From Chaetorhynchus papuensis (Eukaryota; Chordata; Aves; Passeriformes; Rhipiduridae): a DNA stretch of 64,000 bases. Made by a program: the position numbers and the translations under genes. The stretch is taken from contig VWYX01000744.1 in the NCBI GenBank assembly GCA_013396525.1, positions 186,001 through 250,000 on the forward strand, in the 5' to 3' direction. Shown piece by piece: positions 1 through 11,900 of the stretch. Position 1 is the first letter of the stretch. Each line of letters begins with the position of its first letter. The notes beneath the pieces were generated by a model. The model searched no databases. It was not told the DNA's origin and saw only the letters and a program-made list of their open reading frames with translations.

Positions 1-1945
1 CTCTTCTATTCTTGTTATTGGGGTCATTTGCTGCTGGCATTGCAATGCACATTCACAGTGTCAGCTCTTTTATGACACCTGTAAAATAATGAAATTGGTG
101 ACATTTGGGACCAATTTCACCAAGTGTTCTACTCCTTTGGGTTTCACTCTGGAACACTATGTTATATATTACTTCATTTGCTTGGGTCAAAACTTAAGTG
201 TATCAATTCAGTTTAGTAATCCCCTCTTTAGTTTTTCCCATGGCTGTAACTGTGATTATAAAGCCTTCTAGACATTCCTTAGCCTCTGTGTATTGCTGGC
301 TACAAGCTGTAACTTTTACTTGTATCTGAACTGAATACCAGTGTCTTTCAGGGTGCCTCCACCAAGTCATTAACACCTGGACTATTCAAGTTGGCTCATT
401 AATGAGGTTTTCACCTTGTCCGTATCATTGAGCAATTAGGCTTTGAAGTGAAATTTGCAGAGGGCATTTCCCACTTGCAAATTCTCGTATCACTTCAGCA
501 GAGACAACATGGCTGCTATCCTTGGGCTACAAGTAGGATTTTTTTTTTAAAAAAAAGTTGTAGACATACAGCCTTACTAAAGTTCTTTATCTAATCCAAT
601 TTTACAGCTAACAGCCACAGCAACTCCCTAATCCATTCATTCCCCTCCACAGCGATTTATTTCAAACTCCTTCCTTCTTTGCTCTGGTCCAGCCGTTCTT
701 AAAGCCGAAGATTAGCCAAAGCTGCCTTCCCTCCCTAATTCCACAGTACAGCAAGAGCTTGCTTTAGTTCCTTTCATGGAGCTCCAATATCTTCGTTTAG
801 GCCTTATTTCCTCGCCTAAATGTGTCACTAATTTAAGCCATAGCTAATTTGGCCGTGGCAGTTAACCTCTTGCTGCCAGTTTTAATTAGGGAGGAGAAAA
901 CTGCTGAAATCAGGCGTCTGAGGTGTTTACTTGTAAGGAGGCTGAAAAAGCTCTTTCCCTACATACAGGTGGCACCAGATAGCACGGTGATCGCAGGCTT
1001 CTTTCAAACACTTCCAGAAACCTTCCAGAGCAAATGTTGACTGGTGCTTTCCTCTTTGCTTTCTCTTCTGCCTCTCCTCTACAGAGAGTCCTTTGTCAAG
1101 TAACAGCCAGATCCTTAACTCATTAATGTGTTTGTTTTTACACTTAATTTCTTAGTGGTACAATAACTTTTTCTAAAAAGTGCGAACAGCTATTCCTTTT
1201 TCCCAAATTACAGTGTGACAGTCGCTCTGAAAGTTCTTGTATCTTTTTTCTTCTTTGCTATTCTAAAGAAGTAACTGTAACACACTCTGGAAATGCCTTT
1301 CTCTCCCAACCCAATCAAAATGCAGTGAGCATGACAGTGAGTAACAGAGAGCCCTGCTGCAGCCAGCAGAGCTTATCTCTGAACTGCTCCCCAGGTCCCT
1401 GCATAAGTTTCAGCTGAATCATAACTCCCAAGTATCCTTACAGCCAGGATCAAGCAGCATTATCACAGAGCTTATCTTCCCCAGAATCTAAGCGTCGCTT
1501 GGAAGTGCTTTGCCATGAAGGCAGAACCACATCTCCAATTTATATCAGCACGTTCCTGATACACAGTCACATTTCAGAATATAACCAATCAATCCCTCAT
1601 ATAACAACCAACCAACAACTAAAGCATCCTTTCAGCAGAGCTCTTTCTAGTCCATCTGCTGCTCTGAGTGGGAGACTGTGCCCTTTGAAACCCTGAGCAG
1701 CATCGCTACAGGGATGGAATCATACTACCAAGTGGATTTTGTTCTGGTGTGTTCTGGGCTACTGCAAGAGCTCTCATGTTTGAAGAGCTGTAATTAAATT
1801 ACCACCTACAATAATAGACCTGAGGTTAATGAGCTCAGCTAGAGATGCTACGTTGAACCACAAGAAATGAGATAGACCCATAATGAGACATTTTCAGCCT
1901 TATTAGACACAAGACAGATGAAACCAGGCAACTGACTGGCCTTTT
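1..1945. other. Intergenic DNA upstream of SH3GL3
   Basis: AT-rich, CpG-poor sequence with only short open frames (up to about 65 codons), none recognisable. I see no exon, RNA gene or clear transposon here. GC content rises abruptly at about 1946, where the promoter-associated minisatellite starts. In mammals the gene on this side is BNC1, but no BNC1 exon is visible in this stretch. Confidence 0.6.
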
Positions 1946-2517
1946 GGTGCTCGGGCAGTGCTCCCTGCCGCCGGGATGCCCTGTGGATGCCCGGGCGGTG
2001 NNNNNNNNNNNNNNNNNNNNNNNNNNNNNNNNNNNNNNNNNNNNNNNNNNNNNNNNNNNNNNNNNNNNNNNNNNNNNNNNNNNNNNNNNNNNNNNNNNNN
2101 NNNNNNNNNNNNNNNNNNNNNNNNNNNNNNNNNNNNNNNNNNNNNNNNNNNNNNNNNNNNNNNNNNNNNNNNNNNNNNNNNNNNNNNNNNNNNNNNNNNN
2201 NNNNNNNNNNNNNNNNNNNNNNNNNNNNNNNNNNNNNNNNNNNNNNNNNNNNNNNNNNNNNNNNNNNNNNNNNNNNNNNNNNNNNNNNNNNNNNNNNNNN
2301 NNNNNNNNNNNNNNNNNNNNNNNNNNNNNNNNNNNNNNNNNNNNNNNNNNNNNNNNNNNNNNNNNNNNNNNNNNNNNNNNNNNNNNNNNNCCGGGCGGTG
2401 CTCCCCATGGGCGGGATGCCCTGTGGGTGCCGGGGCAGTGCTCCCTGCCAGCGGGATGCCCTGTGGATGCCCGGGCGGTGCTCCCCGCGGGCGCGGTGCC
2501 CGTGCCGGGCCAGCGCA
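1946..2517. repeat. 40-bp GC-rich minisatellite interrupted by assembly gap
   Basis: Units of 40 bp begin with GTGCTCCC and contain GGGATGCCCTGTGG followed by TGCCCGGGCG or a close variant. A full unit lies at 1958-1997. Two full units (2398-2437 and 2438-2477) and a degenerate one (from 2478) follow the gap. A partial copy starts at about 1947. Each unit carries several CpGs. The array sits about 0.4 to 1 kb upstream of the SH3GL3 start codon and forms the outer edge of its CpG island. Confidence 0.9.
2001..2390. other. Assembly gap (390 N)
   Basis: A run of 390 undetermined bases lies inside the 40-bp minisatellite. The flanking repeats stay in register across it: unit starts at 1998 and 2398 are exactly ten 40-bp units apart. 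Any translated frame through it is meaningless. Confidence 0.99.
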
Positions 2518-2580
2518 GCCCCCGCCCGGCTCCCGCCGCTGTCTCCATGCGACAGCGCAGCGTGGGCGTCTTCCAGCGCT

Positions 2581-2780
2581 CTCATTTGCATAGCCCCGCG
2601 AGTGGCCAATGGGCGGGCGCCGCTGCCGCTCTCATTTGCATAGCCCCGCGAGTGGCCAATGGGCGGGCGTCGCTGCCGCTCTCATTTGCATAGCCCCGCG
2701 AGTGGCCAATGGGCGGGCGCCGCTGCCGCTCTCATTTGCATGCGGCCGGGCGGCGGCCAATGGGGCTGCGGCGGCCGGGC
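2581..2780 (+). promoter_or_regulatory. SH3GL3: Four 50-bp tandem promoter modules: octamer + CCAAT, three with GC box
   Basis: Four consecutive 50-bp units start at 2581, 2631, 2681 and 2731. Each opens with CTCATTTGCAT, containing the octamer ATTTGCAT (2584-2591, 2634-2641, 2684-2691, 2734-2741), the site for POU/Oct factors. Each also has GGCCAATGGG, an NF-Y CCAAT box (CCAAT at 2606, 2656, 2706, 2757). Units 1-3 then have GGGCGGG, an Sp-type GC box. Units 1 and 3 are identical and unit 2 differs by one base. Unit 4 is diverged and lacks the canonical GC box. The array ends about 125 bp before the SH3GL3 ATG, so it is almost certainly part of the core or proximal promoter. Factor binding is inferred from the motifs. 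Confidence 0.9.
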
Positions 2781-2904
2781 GCGCGGAGGGCGATGCTGCC
2801 GGCGGCGCGCGGGCGGCGCAGCGAGGGGCCGGGCCGGGCGCGGGGAGCTGCCGGGACCGGGCGGCCCTGGGCCCGGGCGGCCGCGGGGCAGCGGCGGCTC
2901 GAAC

Positions 2905-2949
2905 ATGTCGGTGGCGGGGCTCAAGAAGCAGTTTCACAAAGCCAGCCAG
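2905..2949 (+). CDS. SH3GL3: SH3GL3 coding exon 1
   Basis: Fifteen codons, [15 protein letters not shown], the start of the amphipathic H0 helix that inserts into the membrane. The ATG lies in a CpG island and matches the conserved endophilin start. The exon ends in phase 0 at a GTAGGG donor at 2950. A 5' UTR must precede it, but its start cannot be read from sequence alone. Confidence 0.97.
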
Positions 2950-5900
2950 GTAGGGGGGGATGGCGGGGCCCGGGAGGGCTTTGCTGATGATGCGCGGTTC
3001 GCCCGGCGTCCGCTCCCGCACGGGGCGGCGGATCCCTCCTCCGTCAGTGGCAGCATCACCCTGGCACCTCCGGGGAGTGTTTCCTTTGGCGATACCTCCG
3101 GGTGCTTTGCTTGTGTTTTTGCCTGTCATCTTCTTGTGTTCTCACAAGAGAAGGTTGCCCGTTCCATTCTTTTGCTTGGGGCTTCAGGTCTTTCGTTTAG
3201 TTATTAACATTTGTTATTTAATGATGGGTTCCTGTTCGTGTTTTGAGGCCTCAGTTAAAGCTACAGCCTGTAGGGTACCAGCTTTCCCTTAAAGAGTTCA
3301 TTGTTTTAATCTTCCTCAAATTGCTGGTTTGTTATCCTACCTGGAATGCCATGTATTTGTCCTGTAGAGGGTATCAGATGATTCTAGAGTTTTCCCTCTT
3401 TTTCTAGATGCTGTACTCTTATCTTCTGTAGAGTGAATCTTCATCTTCTCCTGATCCCTTTATCTCTTTTCTCTATTATATGTGCTTTGCTTTAATAGTT
3501 TAGCTGGTTTATTTTAAGAGAGAAACACCTTTCTGCCAAGCAGGTAGGTTCGTTGCGTTCCGTGGCAGGATGGTGCCAGCGCAAAACCCCGCATTGACGC
3601 GGGGCTTTGGGATGTGGCTGTGGTGGGATTCTTCCACTGAAGATTTTTGGAAGTCTCAGCTGCTTTCCTTGCTCATTCCAAGTCAAAGAGATCTGTATTT
3701 CTGTTGGCTGTCATTAATGATAATGGTAATACCGAAATTGACCTGTAACCTATGCAGTCAAATCCGACAACTGCTCTTGTCTTGGTGAGAATGAAGAAAA
3801 TAAAGGTTCATTGAGTGCTTGGCTGTCATCTTTCTAGGTCTTCCTTCAGCTATGTAGCTTGTCAGCAGCCCAAGTGCAGAATCTGCACTTCGTTTGGATA
3901 CAGAGAAGCTAAATATTTGTATCTAATGTTTCAGTAGTGTGCTCTCTTTCGTGGAATGTACTGACCCTGAAAAATGTTGTGAATTGGTATCTTTTAGTTA
4001 ACTTTCACTGTTCTTTTGAGAAAATGCTTGACCTGCAGAGTAAACAAATCCAAGCACAATTTATTAAAGATTTTTGGCTTGTTTTGCATCTGACATGCTG
4101 GTAAGTGATGCAGCCTTTGCTGTGGTGAGCTCTTAACTCAAGATACAGAAGATACTTAATGGAGGAAGTTCGGGAGGTAACCACAAGAGTCTTGTCTAGC
4201 AACTGGTAACAGTGCAGGTTACTTAATCCTGCCCAGATGTCAGGTAAACAAACAAACAGAAAATGATAGATGGGATCTGTTAAAGGTAGTAGTAATGGCA
4301 AAAAGGAACTGTAGGATATATTGAATTTAACTACATTTATTGGAAAATTGTGGTATGACTTCCAGTATTCAATACAGTAAGGAAATGCAATGCATAAGAA
4401 GATTCTTCTTCTCAGGGTGGGTCAAAAGTAAAGTTTTGACTCATTTTCAAATGTACAACTCAGCAAGAAATTTTTTATCAGTTGATTGAAAAAGTCTGTC
4501 ACTATGGAAAGAAATACTGTTTACTAGAAAATTAAAGTTCAGGAATACTATACTGGATTTTTTTTTTTTTTTGGTACATAAGGTAACATAAGACACTTCT
4601 TAAGAGCTCATTCTGTAAGAATTCGGATAAGATGTTGGGCAAAATAGTAGTGGGAAAATAACAGAAGAAATGACATATATATATAGTGGATCAAAACATC
4701 CAGGTCTAGACAATGAAACTGCTTATCTCTGACACACAGAGGCACAGTCATGCCTAGATGTATAAAGTTGTTGAACTGACAAAAGTAAGGTGGAATGTGA
4801 AAATATTGGGATTCCATCTTTTAGAAGAATTCTTTTACAAAGTGCTAAAGCAAGCAAATGCAGAGTATAAGAGGTATTTCTCTACAGAATATTTGTTAAA
4901 TTTCCAAGTACTGTGGGGTCACTTAAGGAGACACAGACCTCTGTGTATGGAGTGGATGAGAGATGCCAATGGTGACTGTTAACAGCAGAGACAGGCATTG
5001 CTTGGGGAAAGAATGAAATTAATTCCTTTAGTGTTCCCAAAGGAGAATGGGGGCAGATGACAAAAACTGGCAAATGTCCCAGAGGGCATTGAGGAATACT
5101 GGAGGGAATGAGACTTGTGCCAGGGCATGTGATTAAGGAATAAGAATAATATCTGAAAGCTGACAGAACCTAAGGACAAAAAGTTTGAAGGCTGAAGCAA
5201 GTGTATTAAGACAGTCTGTATTTAACAGTTCATTCAGAAAGGTGAATAAATATCAAAAAAGTTACAAGATCCATATATACTATGTCCATACTAAAACAGA
5301 CTTCTGTTAAATGGAAATAAACTACAGTTCTAAAGGAAATATAGAGCAGTATTGATGTATAGTTATAAAAAGATTAAGTACAATAAAATAAATGGAGTTA
5401 TGGGATAACTCTGTTTACTCTTACTGAACCACTGAACTTTTTTGCAAAAGAAATGCATTTCAGTTTTGTTGTAAAAAGCCTGCCTCTTCTGTGTGTCTTT
5501 ATGTACAACTTTTGCATTGACTAGGGGTGATCACCTTTGTGTGTAGGCTTAAATTCTAAGTGCAGGAATCCAGGAAAAAAAGCAAAAATTACGATTTTAT
5601 ACATGCAGCTGAGGTTTCTGGGATGTTTGTCTGGTGCTTGTCAGCTTGTTTTGTCTGAAGTTACAGCTAAGTAAAGGAGTGTTTGCTTTATGAAAGGTCA
5701 GCAGCTAACTTTTTATGGTCACTAATGCCCTTGCCAAAATCAGGCATGACACACTATTGCAAACTTGGTGGTGTAGTGAAAAGTCACCATGGGTCTGTCT
5801 GTTTGCAATCCAGTAATTCACAAGAAGTGTTCTGATGGTTTTCCCCTAGAATATTTTACCCAATTGTATTTTTTCCCTACTGAAAATTCCACGTGTTTGT

Positions 5901-8900
5901 TGTTTTTCACTGAAGTGTCTGGTGGTGAGGTGTAGGATACTGTAACTCTTGTGTTACAGTATCTGTTGAAATTACTGCAGGGAGGTCTGCACCCCAAGGG
6001 GAGTAGAGTTTTAGCTGTTTTTCTGTACATTTCAACGTATAAAGCTGCAGTGCTACTCCCTTGTCTGTCCCCTAATGATTGCTTCCCCTGGTGTCACAGA
6101 ATGGATAGACCCAAAGCTTGGATGTGTCTCAAATTTTCTGTGCCTGTTATGCAGTGATAATACCCTTCATGTTATTAGAATTTTCTTTACTATGCTTTCT
6201 GCTTACTAGGTTATAAGTTTAAATTGAAGTTCTTTAATTGAAAGTGGACTGCAGTGAGGATCACTTCCATTCTCCCCATGAAATGTCAGTGATGATTCCT
6301 GCAATATAACTCATTTGACTAATGAAATACCAAGCAGAACCCATGAAGTGTCTCACCACCTCTCACTGGCTGATAAGCAAGGCCAGGCTGTTTCTCTGGG
6401 CTGATTAACTCATGTGCAACTCCCATGAAATCCAGCTGTTTTTTTCTTTTATTTTTAATATATTTTCAAATATAATTTTTTAAATTAACTTCCGTGGAGT
6501 TGCGTTTGCAGTGAGAGATTGTGTCCTGTCGCTTTCAGCCTCTGCCAGATCTGATGTGTTTTCCTGTTTTCGATTTGAGGGCGTTTGATGTAGGTGTGTG
6601 TGTGTCTCTGCCTGCTGGTTCTGCAGGCCTTGTTCTCGTGGTGGTTGTGCATGTGGGATAACCCAGGTGGTGGGAGGACAGCATCTTCTGGTGCGTACTG
6701 GGAGTATTTTTAGAGTTCAGAAAAGCAGGAAGCACAGAGAGTGAATAAGAAAGCCTTAATAGGTGTCAGATACATTTCTAATTTCTTCTGTGCTCTAAAA
6801 CCGCAGCCAGGCGAGGATCTCTGTGTAAAGATGTGGGATTTTTCAAAGTACTTGGAGGCTGGTGAGCCTCACTCCCCTAGGGTGTTTTGAAAGCTCAGCC
6901 ATGATACTGGCATAGGAAATCTGCTGTTGAGTTTGAATTCACACTTTTTAAATATTTTTTTTAATTAATTGTAGCTGAAGGCTGTGTATAGGAGCAGTTT
7001 CACTCTCAACAGCTTATTCATATTGTATTTCTTCGGCTTAGTTTCTCAGAGGTAGTGGAAAGGAAGGCTTTTCTGAGGAAACACAACTGCCAATGTTCAC
7101 AACTCTTGTGAATACCTTATTTGTAATGTGGTCATCAACAGCTACTGTAGCCTCTGCAGGCTGGGTTCTTTAACCTTCTCCTATTGTCAGTGGAGAAAGA
7201 AAGGCTCCAAGAGAGTGTGAATCAGGAGCTGGTTCTATTGTCCATAGATGGAGCCTAAGGGGGAGCAGAATTTCTAACCAAAACAACCAAAATCTGTCAC
7301 TACTTTTTTTGCTTTCTGAAAATGATTTAACCTAGTGTAATAAATATATAAATAATATGCTCTGTGTTTTAATTTCTTATGTATCCTGAGTGACATTTCT
7401 CTTTTCAAGTGCTGCAATTTTTTTAGCAATTTTTAAAAGGCCTTTTTCTGTTTTTTAATCTTTTTTAAACTTTCAGCTATCACTAACAGTTGCAGGGATG
7501 CTGCTTCATATCTCCCAGATTTCTGCTTTTGCTCCATTGATTTATGTGGCATTTTGATCCAGTCTGTTGGGGTGAAAACCAGCTCAGAATCAAGACCACC
7601 TTGTTCCCCAGACAGAATAAGTTGTGTGATTGGATTTTGTTGTTAGGTTGTTTGGGGTGATAGTGGTGTTTTTTGGTGGTTTTTTTTTTTTTTTTTGTTC
7701 TCTTGACTATTTTTCTTTCCTGTTATGTTGTAGATACTAGCCTAGACATAATATTTAAGCCTTTTTTTAAAGTCCATGTTGATATTGAGTTAGTACACAA
7801 AAGCTTCAGTTACACAAGTGCTTGATAGCAAAGGAAGTACTTTGGTAAACTTTATACAAAGAGAACCTGATCCTGACAGGGAGACATGAAAGGAAACTTT
7901 ATTGCCTACATGCAGCTATATTTATTTCCTAGGACTATAAGCTGTTATCATACAGACTGTTAGAGATACTGTCCTTTCACAGCCAGTGAGAATTGGGCAT
8001 GATAAATCCATGACAGTAGTAGAGAGAAAGCTTCTGTCCTGTTCCTACTTTTTATTAGATAATTGGATTTACTTTTCTTCAAATCTCACAGAATTGTGGA
8101 AGAAGAACAGTGGTGAAAAAGGACATTAGAATTTAGTTTCTTGCCTGATGTGTTTTGAAATAAATAATTGTACTTCTTCTACTTGTTATCAGCTGCTGAG
8201 GTAGCTGCCAGTGAGGCAGGAGTGTAGCAAAAAGCAGCTGTGAGTGTTTCAGTGTGCATATGTACAAGTTAGCAGAAGGTGGAGGTCATGTGCTCTGCAG
8301 CCTTTAACAATGCAGCTCTCAGAGCCTGCAGGAGAGGGATCATAATGCAGTAAATCGGAAACCCAGCAGAGATGCAGCTGCAGTTTGGAAGGAGGTTATA
8401 TCTGTTTTACACATCAAATATTTATATATGAAAGTCTGAATGGCGTTGCAATAGAGAGTGGCCTAATAGAACGGGAGCTGAACTTTCTCCTTGAATTCAT
8501 CTCCTTTTATAGCTCCTTGGCTTTGCTGTAGAGTTTTGCACAGGCATCCTGAGAGCTGGAGTGAGAGCTGGCACTCCACGCCGAGCTCCTGCTGCTGCCT
8601 GAGTCACTGCGGCACATGCTGGCTAATGCATTGCAGTGCAGGCTCCTGAGAGTCCTGCAATGCTCAAAAACAAACAGCCAAGGGAAGCACAGCAGCAGCA
8701 GCAGCACTGCACTGAGGTTTTCTTCAGCAGCACTTGGTGTTACCTGAAGCTGCAGTGCAACCACTTTCTGTAAACACTTATGTAATTCACGTATAAAATG
8801 CATCCCATTCTCCAGAGCTTCTGTAAAAACCATATAAACTCCAGACTTGGTCTTATAATGTTGTTGTTAAGGTCAAAGTGCTTCTGTTTATGTTAATGCC

Positions 8901-11900
8901 ACTTTCACCCCGGTTTATTGCCATAGTCTAATTCTGTATTGTGCTGAGTTCTCACTGATGGCCTCTTTTCTGCTCATGGAAGGCACTGCTCGAGTTTTAT
9001 GACCAGTTGAGAATTGAAGATGCAGGTTTTAACAATGCTTTTCACAAGTGCAGTTAGAAAAGGGCTATTCAAATGTCAGGTTACACCTTCAATTTGATTT
9101 TCCAGAGCCCCAGTGTCGTATCACTGTGTACATGTTTCTGTTATCAAAGTTATTAAGAGTTATTTGCCTTGATGGGAGAATATACCAGTTAATTTCCTGC
9201 AGCATCTCAGATAGCAGCAGCTGTGCATGTGAAACACAAAAATAACTTGGCCTTACATACTTTCTATTCAAAGGACAATGCCAAGCCTCTGAGGAGAATC
9301 AATTCTGTTTCTTTGCTACCCTAATTAAGGTGCATTTTTGATGCTGTACTTGTGTTTAATGAACTCTAATGACTACAGTGAAATTAGTCTGGTTAACAGC
9401 TGAACATGACTTAAGAATGCAGGACTCAAAGGAAATCAGGGGGTTCTAAAATTCTGTTTCCTATGATCGCCAGTGTTTCTGTTCTTGTGCAGTCAGATTA
9501 CAGATCAAAGGTGAAAAAATGGGGAAAATATTTTCTTAACCAAGCAAAAAAAAGAAATATAAAAACCAAGTGTTAATGGTCCTAGGTAGTAACAGCCCCT
9601 TTATTCCCTTGTGAGTGTGTTGCAAATGCCAGTAGGTCTTACTGTTCTCACTGTCTCTCTTGCAGATGCAAATAAATATGGTACTAGAAAGTGACATGAG
9701 CTCAAGGATATGGAGCTAGTCAGTGGCAGAACCAAAAGTAGATTATGTGCTTCCAGACTATAGGTGCAACGTCCAGTCGCTGTGGGTTTTTTAAAAATAA
9801 AAATTATTGTTTTTTAAATTTATTTTGCATATGTGTCAATAAATGCAAAATGTAGATACGAGCTTGGATTAAAGTTTCCATATAAATGTGATGTAATTAC
9901 ACTGACTGAAAGTTCTGCAAGGTTGAACATGGTATTTTCTGTTACCTTTGCTGTATTTAATACTCCCCTGCAATGGGCAAACAGTCTTTTAGGAACTGGG
10001 ATTTTCAGGTAATAGTATCTCCTCAGCAGAAAATGAGTGGGGTGTGTGTATGAAATGTACTTAGTGCCATTAACAAAATGTTGGATTGGGGGTCAAAAAG
10101 TCAGTGTTCTGCTTCAAAATTATGATTTTGCCTTTTGCAATGCTGTTGAGAGAGCTACAAAGTGAAATATGGTGCCTGTGCCATCTGTGTGGTCAGGGAA
10201 TGCCACAAACACGGGAACGCTTTGTCTTTCGTTCCCACAGAGAGTGTAGCACCTGCCAGCTTGGCATCTGGGTCACAAAAGGTGTGTACAGGGGGAGGGG
10301 GGAAGGAGACACATCAAATGAGGAAATTGGTAATCAAAGACTAAAACCTTTCATCAATCCAGAACCAGCAGTTCCAGTCTGCTCTTCTGAAATTTCTTCC
10401 AGGGAAAATAATATTTTCAAAGATGTTAGGATGAATTCCGTGCGTGGTGTGATCTGCTTGGATGGCTGCCTGAGGCACTGGAACACAGCAACTGTCACTT
10501 ACCTTTAAGATTAACTGTTTATCATTTTATGGCTTTAGCTTCTGAGTAACCCCTACTTGCTTTTCTCCCCTGTACATTGTAGTAACCACCCAGGATTCAA
10601 AGGGCCATCCATATCCACTGCTTTGTTTCGTATGGAGAATGCAAGAATCATGGCATTTTCATTCTGAATTTGATGATCAAGAGTTTCCCTTCAGTGATCT
10701 CTTCAGCTGTGGTTAAAGGTTCCTGTTTCATGGGGCTTGGCTTGTTTTGCTGCTGATGGATGTGCTGCCTTTTTTGTAGGATTTTCTTGCTGCAGAGCCC
10801 TGTGCCCCCACAGAGGGGGACAGAGCCCTTTGACCTCATTTGCACCAGTGCTTTATAGCTCCTTGGGGAATCCTGCAGAGGTCTGTGTTCTCTGTGTAAA
10901 TTATACTTGGAAATTATTTCAATTTTCTCAGTCATTTGTTTAATTTGATAACAATGGAAGTCAATTCTGTGTGCATGCTGAGGGAAGTTTCTGTCCCCGT
11001 GGATGGAGTCGGTGATGCATTTCTGCACTGCTGTTCTTACTGCTAGAAAGAATTGTGCTTTGTGGAGATGCCTTTCCAGTGTGTGTCTTTCTTAGAAATG
11101 GAGCTGAGGAGCCCTGTTATCCCCAGTTGTATTTGAGTTTGTGGTGTTGTGTGTAACAATGTCTTGCTGCCTAAAACCACTGGCATGTTTTGAAATGGAG
11201 TTACGAAAAAAAGGCAGAAGTGTACAGTGACTTCCTCTCCAAGCTAGTCATGGTGAACAAAGTGATGAAATAATGGTTGTGAGGATTTTTTCTTCACTTT
11301 TCACTCTGATACATAGAGGTTTTCTATTAAGTGAGTGAAGGGAGCAGGGATTATTACAAACTTTCAGATACATTAAAGTGCTTGAGGCTTGTTTGTTCCA
11401 TTTAGGTTTTCCAGCTCATGATGAGCACAGGTTGCATTAGCAAAGAGTGAGCTATCTTAAGTCCTTTCTTTTTTCCCAGGGTAGTATTTCTAAGGGCCTC
11501 CATGGATCCTAGCTAAGTCAGTAGCGCTGCTGGGAGCACATTGATGGACTTTTCAAAATATTTGAGGAATGAGACTTTTAAGACCATTAAAAATTCAGTT
11601 GCATTTGTAGCAGACCCAGGAACTGGAAGCCCGTTGCTTCAGAGTGCTCTGATGCTGGGTGTGAACTTAGACTTGGGAAAACTGAGAACTAAAATGCCTT
11701 TAAAAGAAGAAAAAGAAAGAAAGAAATAAACAAGAAACCTCTCAAAGAGTGCAGACAATATGCTTGCTTATTCAAAGGGAAAGTGTGCAATCCATGTACA
11801 GCAGAACCAGGTGGATTGCCTTGAGTAGCAAGTAATGGGGGCTGTGTGGCAGAAGAATGTGGGTGTTTCACACTGTACCAAAAGCACAGGAAACTACAGG

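Larger units (their letters stand above)
2391..3060 (+). promoter_or_regulatory. SH3GL3: CpG island spanning the SH3GL3 promoter and exon 1
   Basis: A dense run of CpG dinucleotides with GC-box-like motifs surrounds the first coding exon and falls away in the first 100 bases of intron 1. There is no convincing TATA box just upstream of the start codon, so a CpG-type promoter with dispersed start sites is likely. The transcription start should lie between the CCAAT-bearing repeat array (ending about 2780) and the ATG at 2905, giving a short 5' UTR. Boundaries are by eye. Confidence 0.8.

Noticed and set aside
1835..2693. Open frames of 211-253 codons crossing the N gap on both strands
   Set aside because: They are mostly undetermined residues, and the rest is GC-rich minisatellite and promoter sequence that stays open in many frames.
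2609..3207. Overlapping 92-182 codon frames around SH3GL3 exon 1
   Set aside because: Other frames of the repeat array and CpG island. One of them includes exon 1 in frame but runs into the repeats upstream and intron 1 downstream.
8084..8150. Possible decayed CR1 3' end (CTCACAGAATTG followed by GAAAAAGGACATTAGA)
   Set aside because: Too short and diverged to support without an alignment.
8507..8833. 108-codon minus-strand frame containing a (CAG)n run
   Set aside because: The short triplet run and chance open frame explain it; no domain and no splice context.
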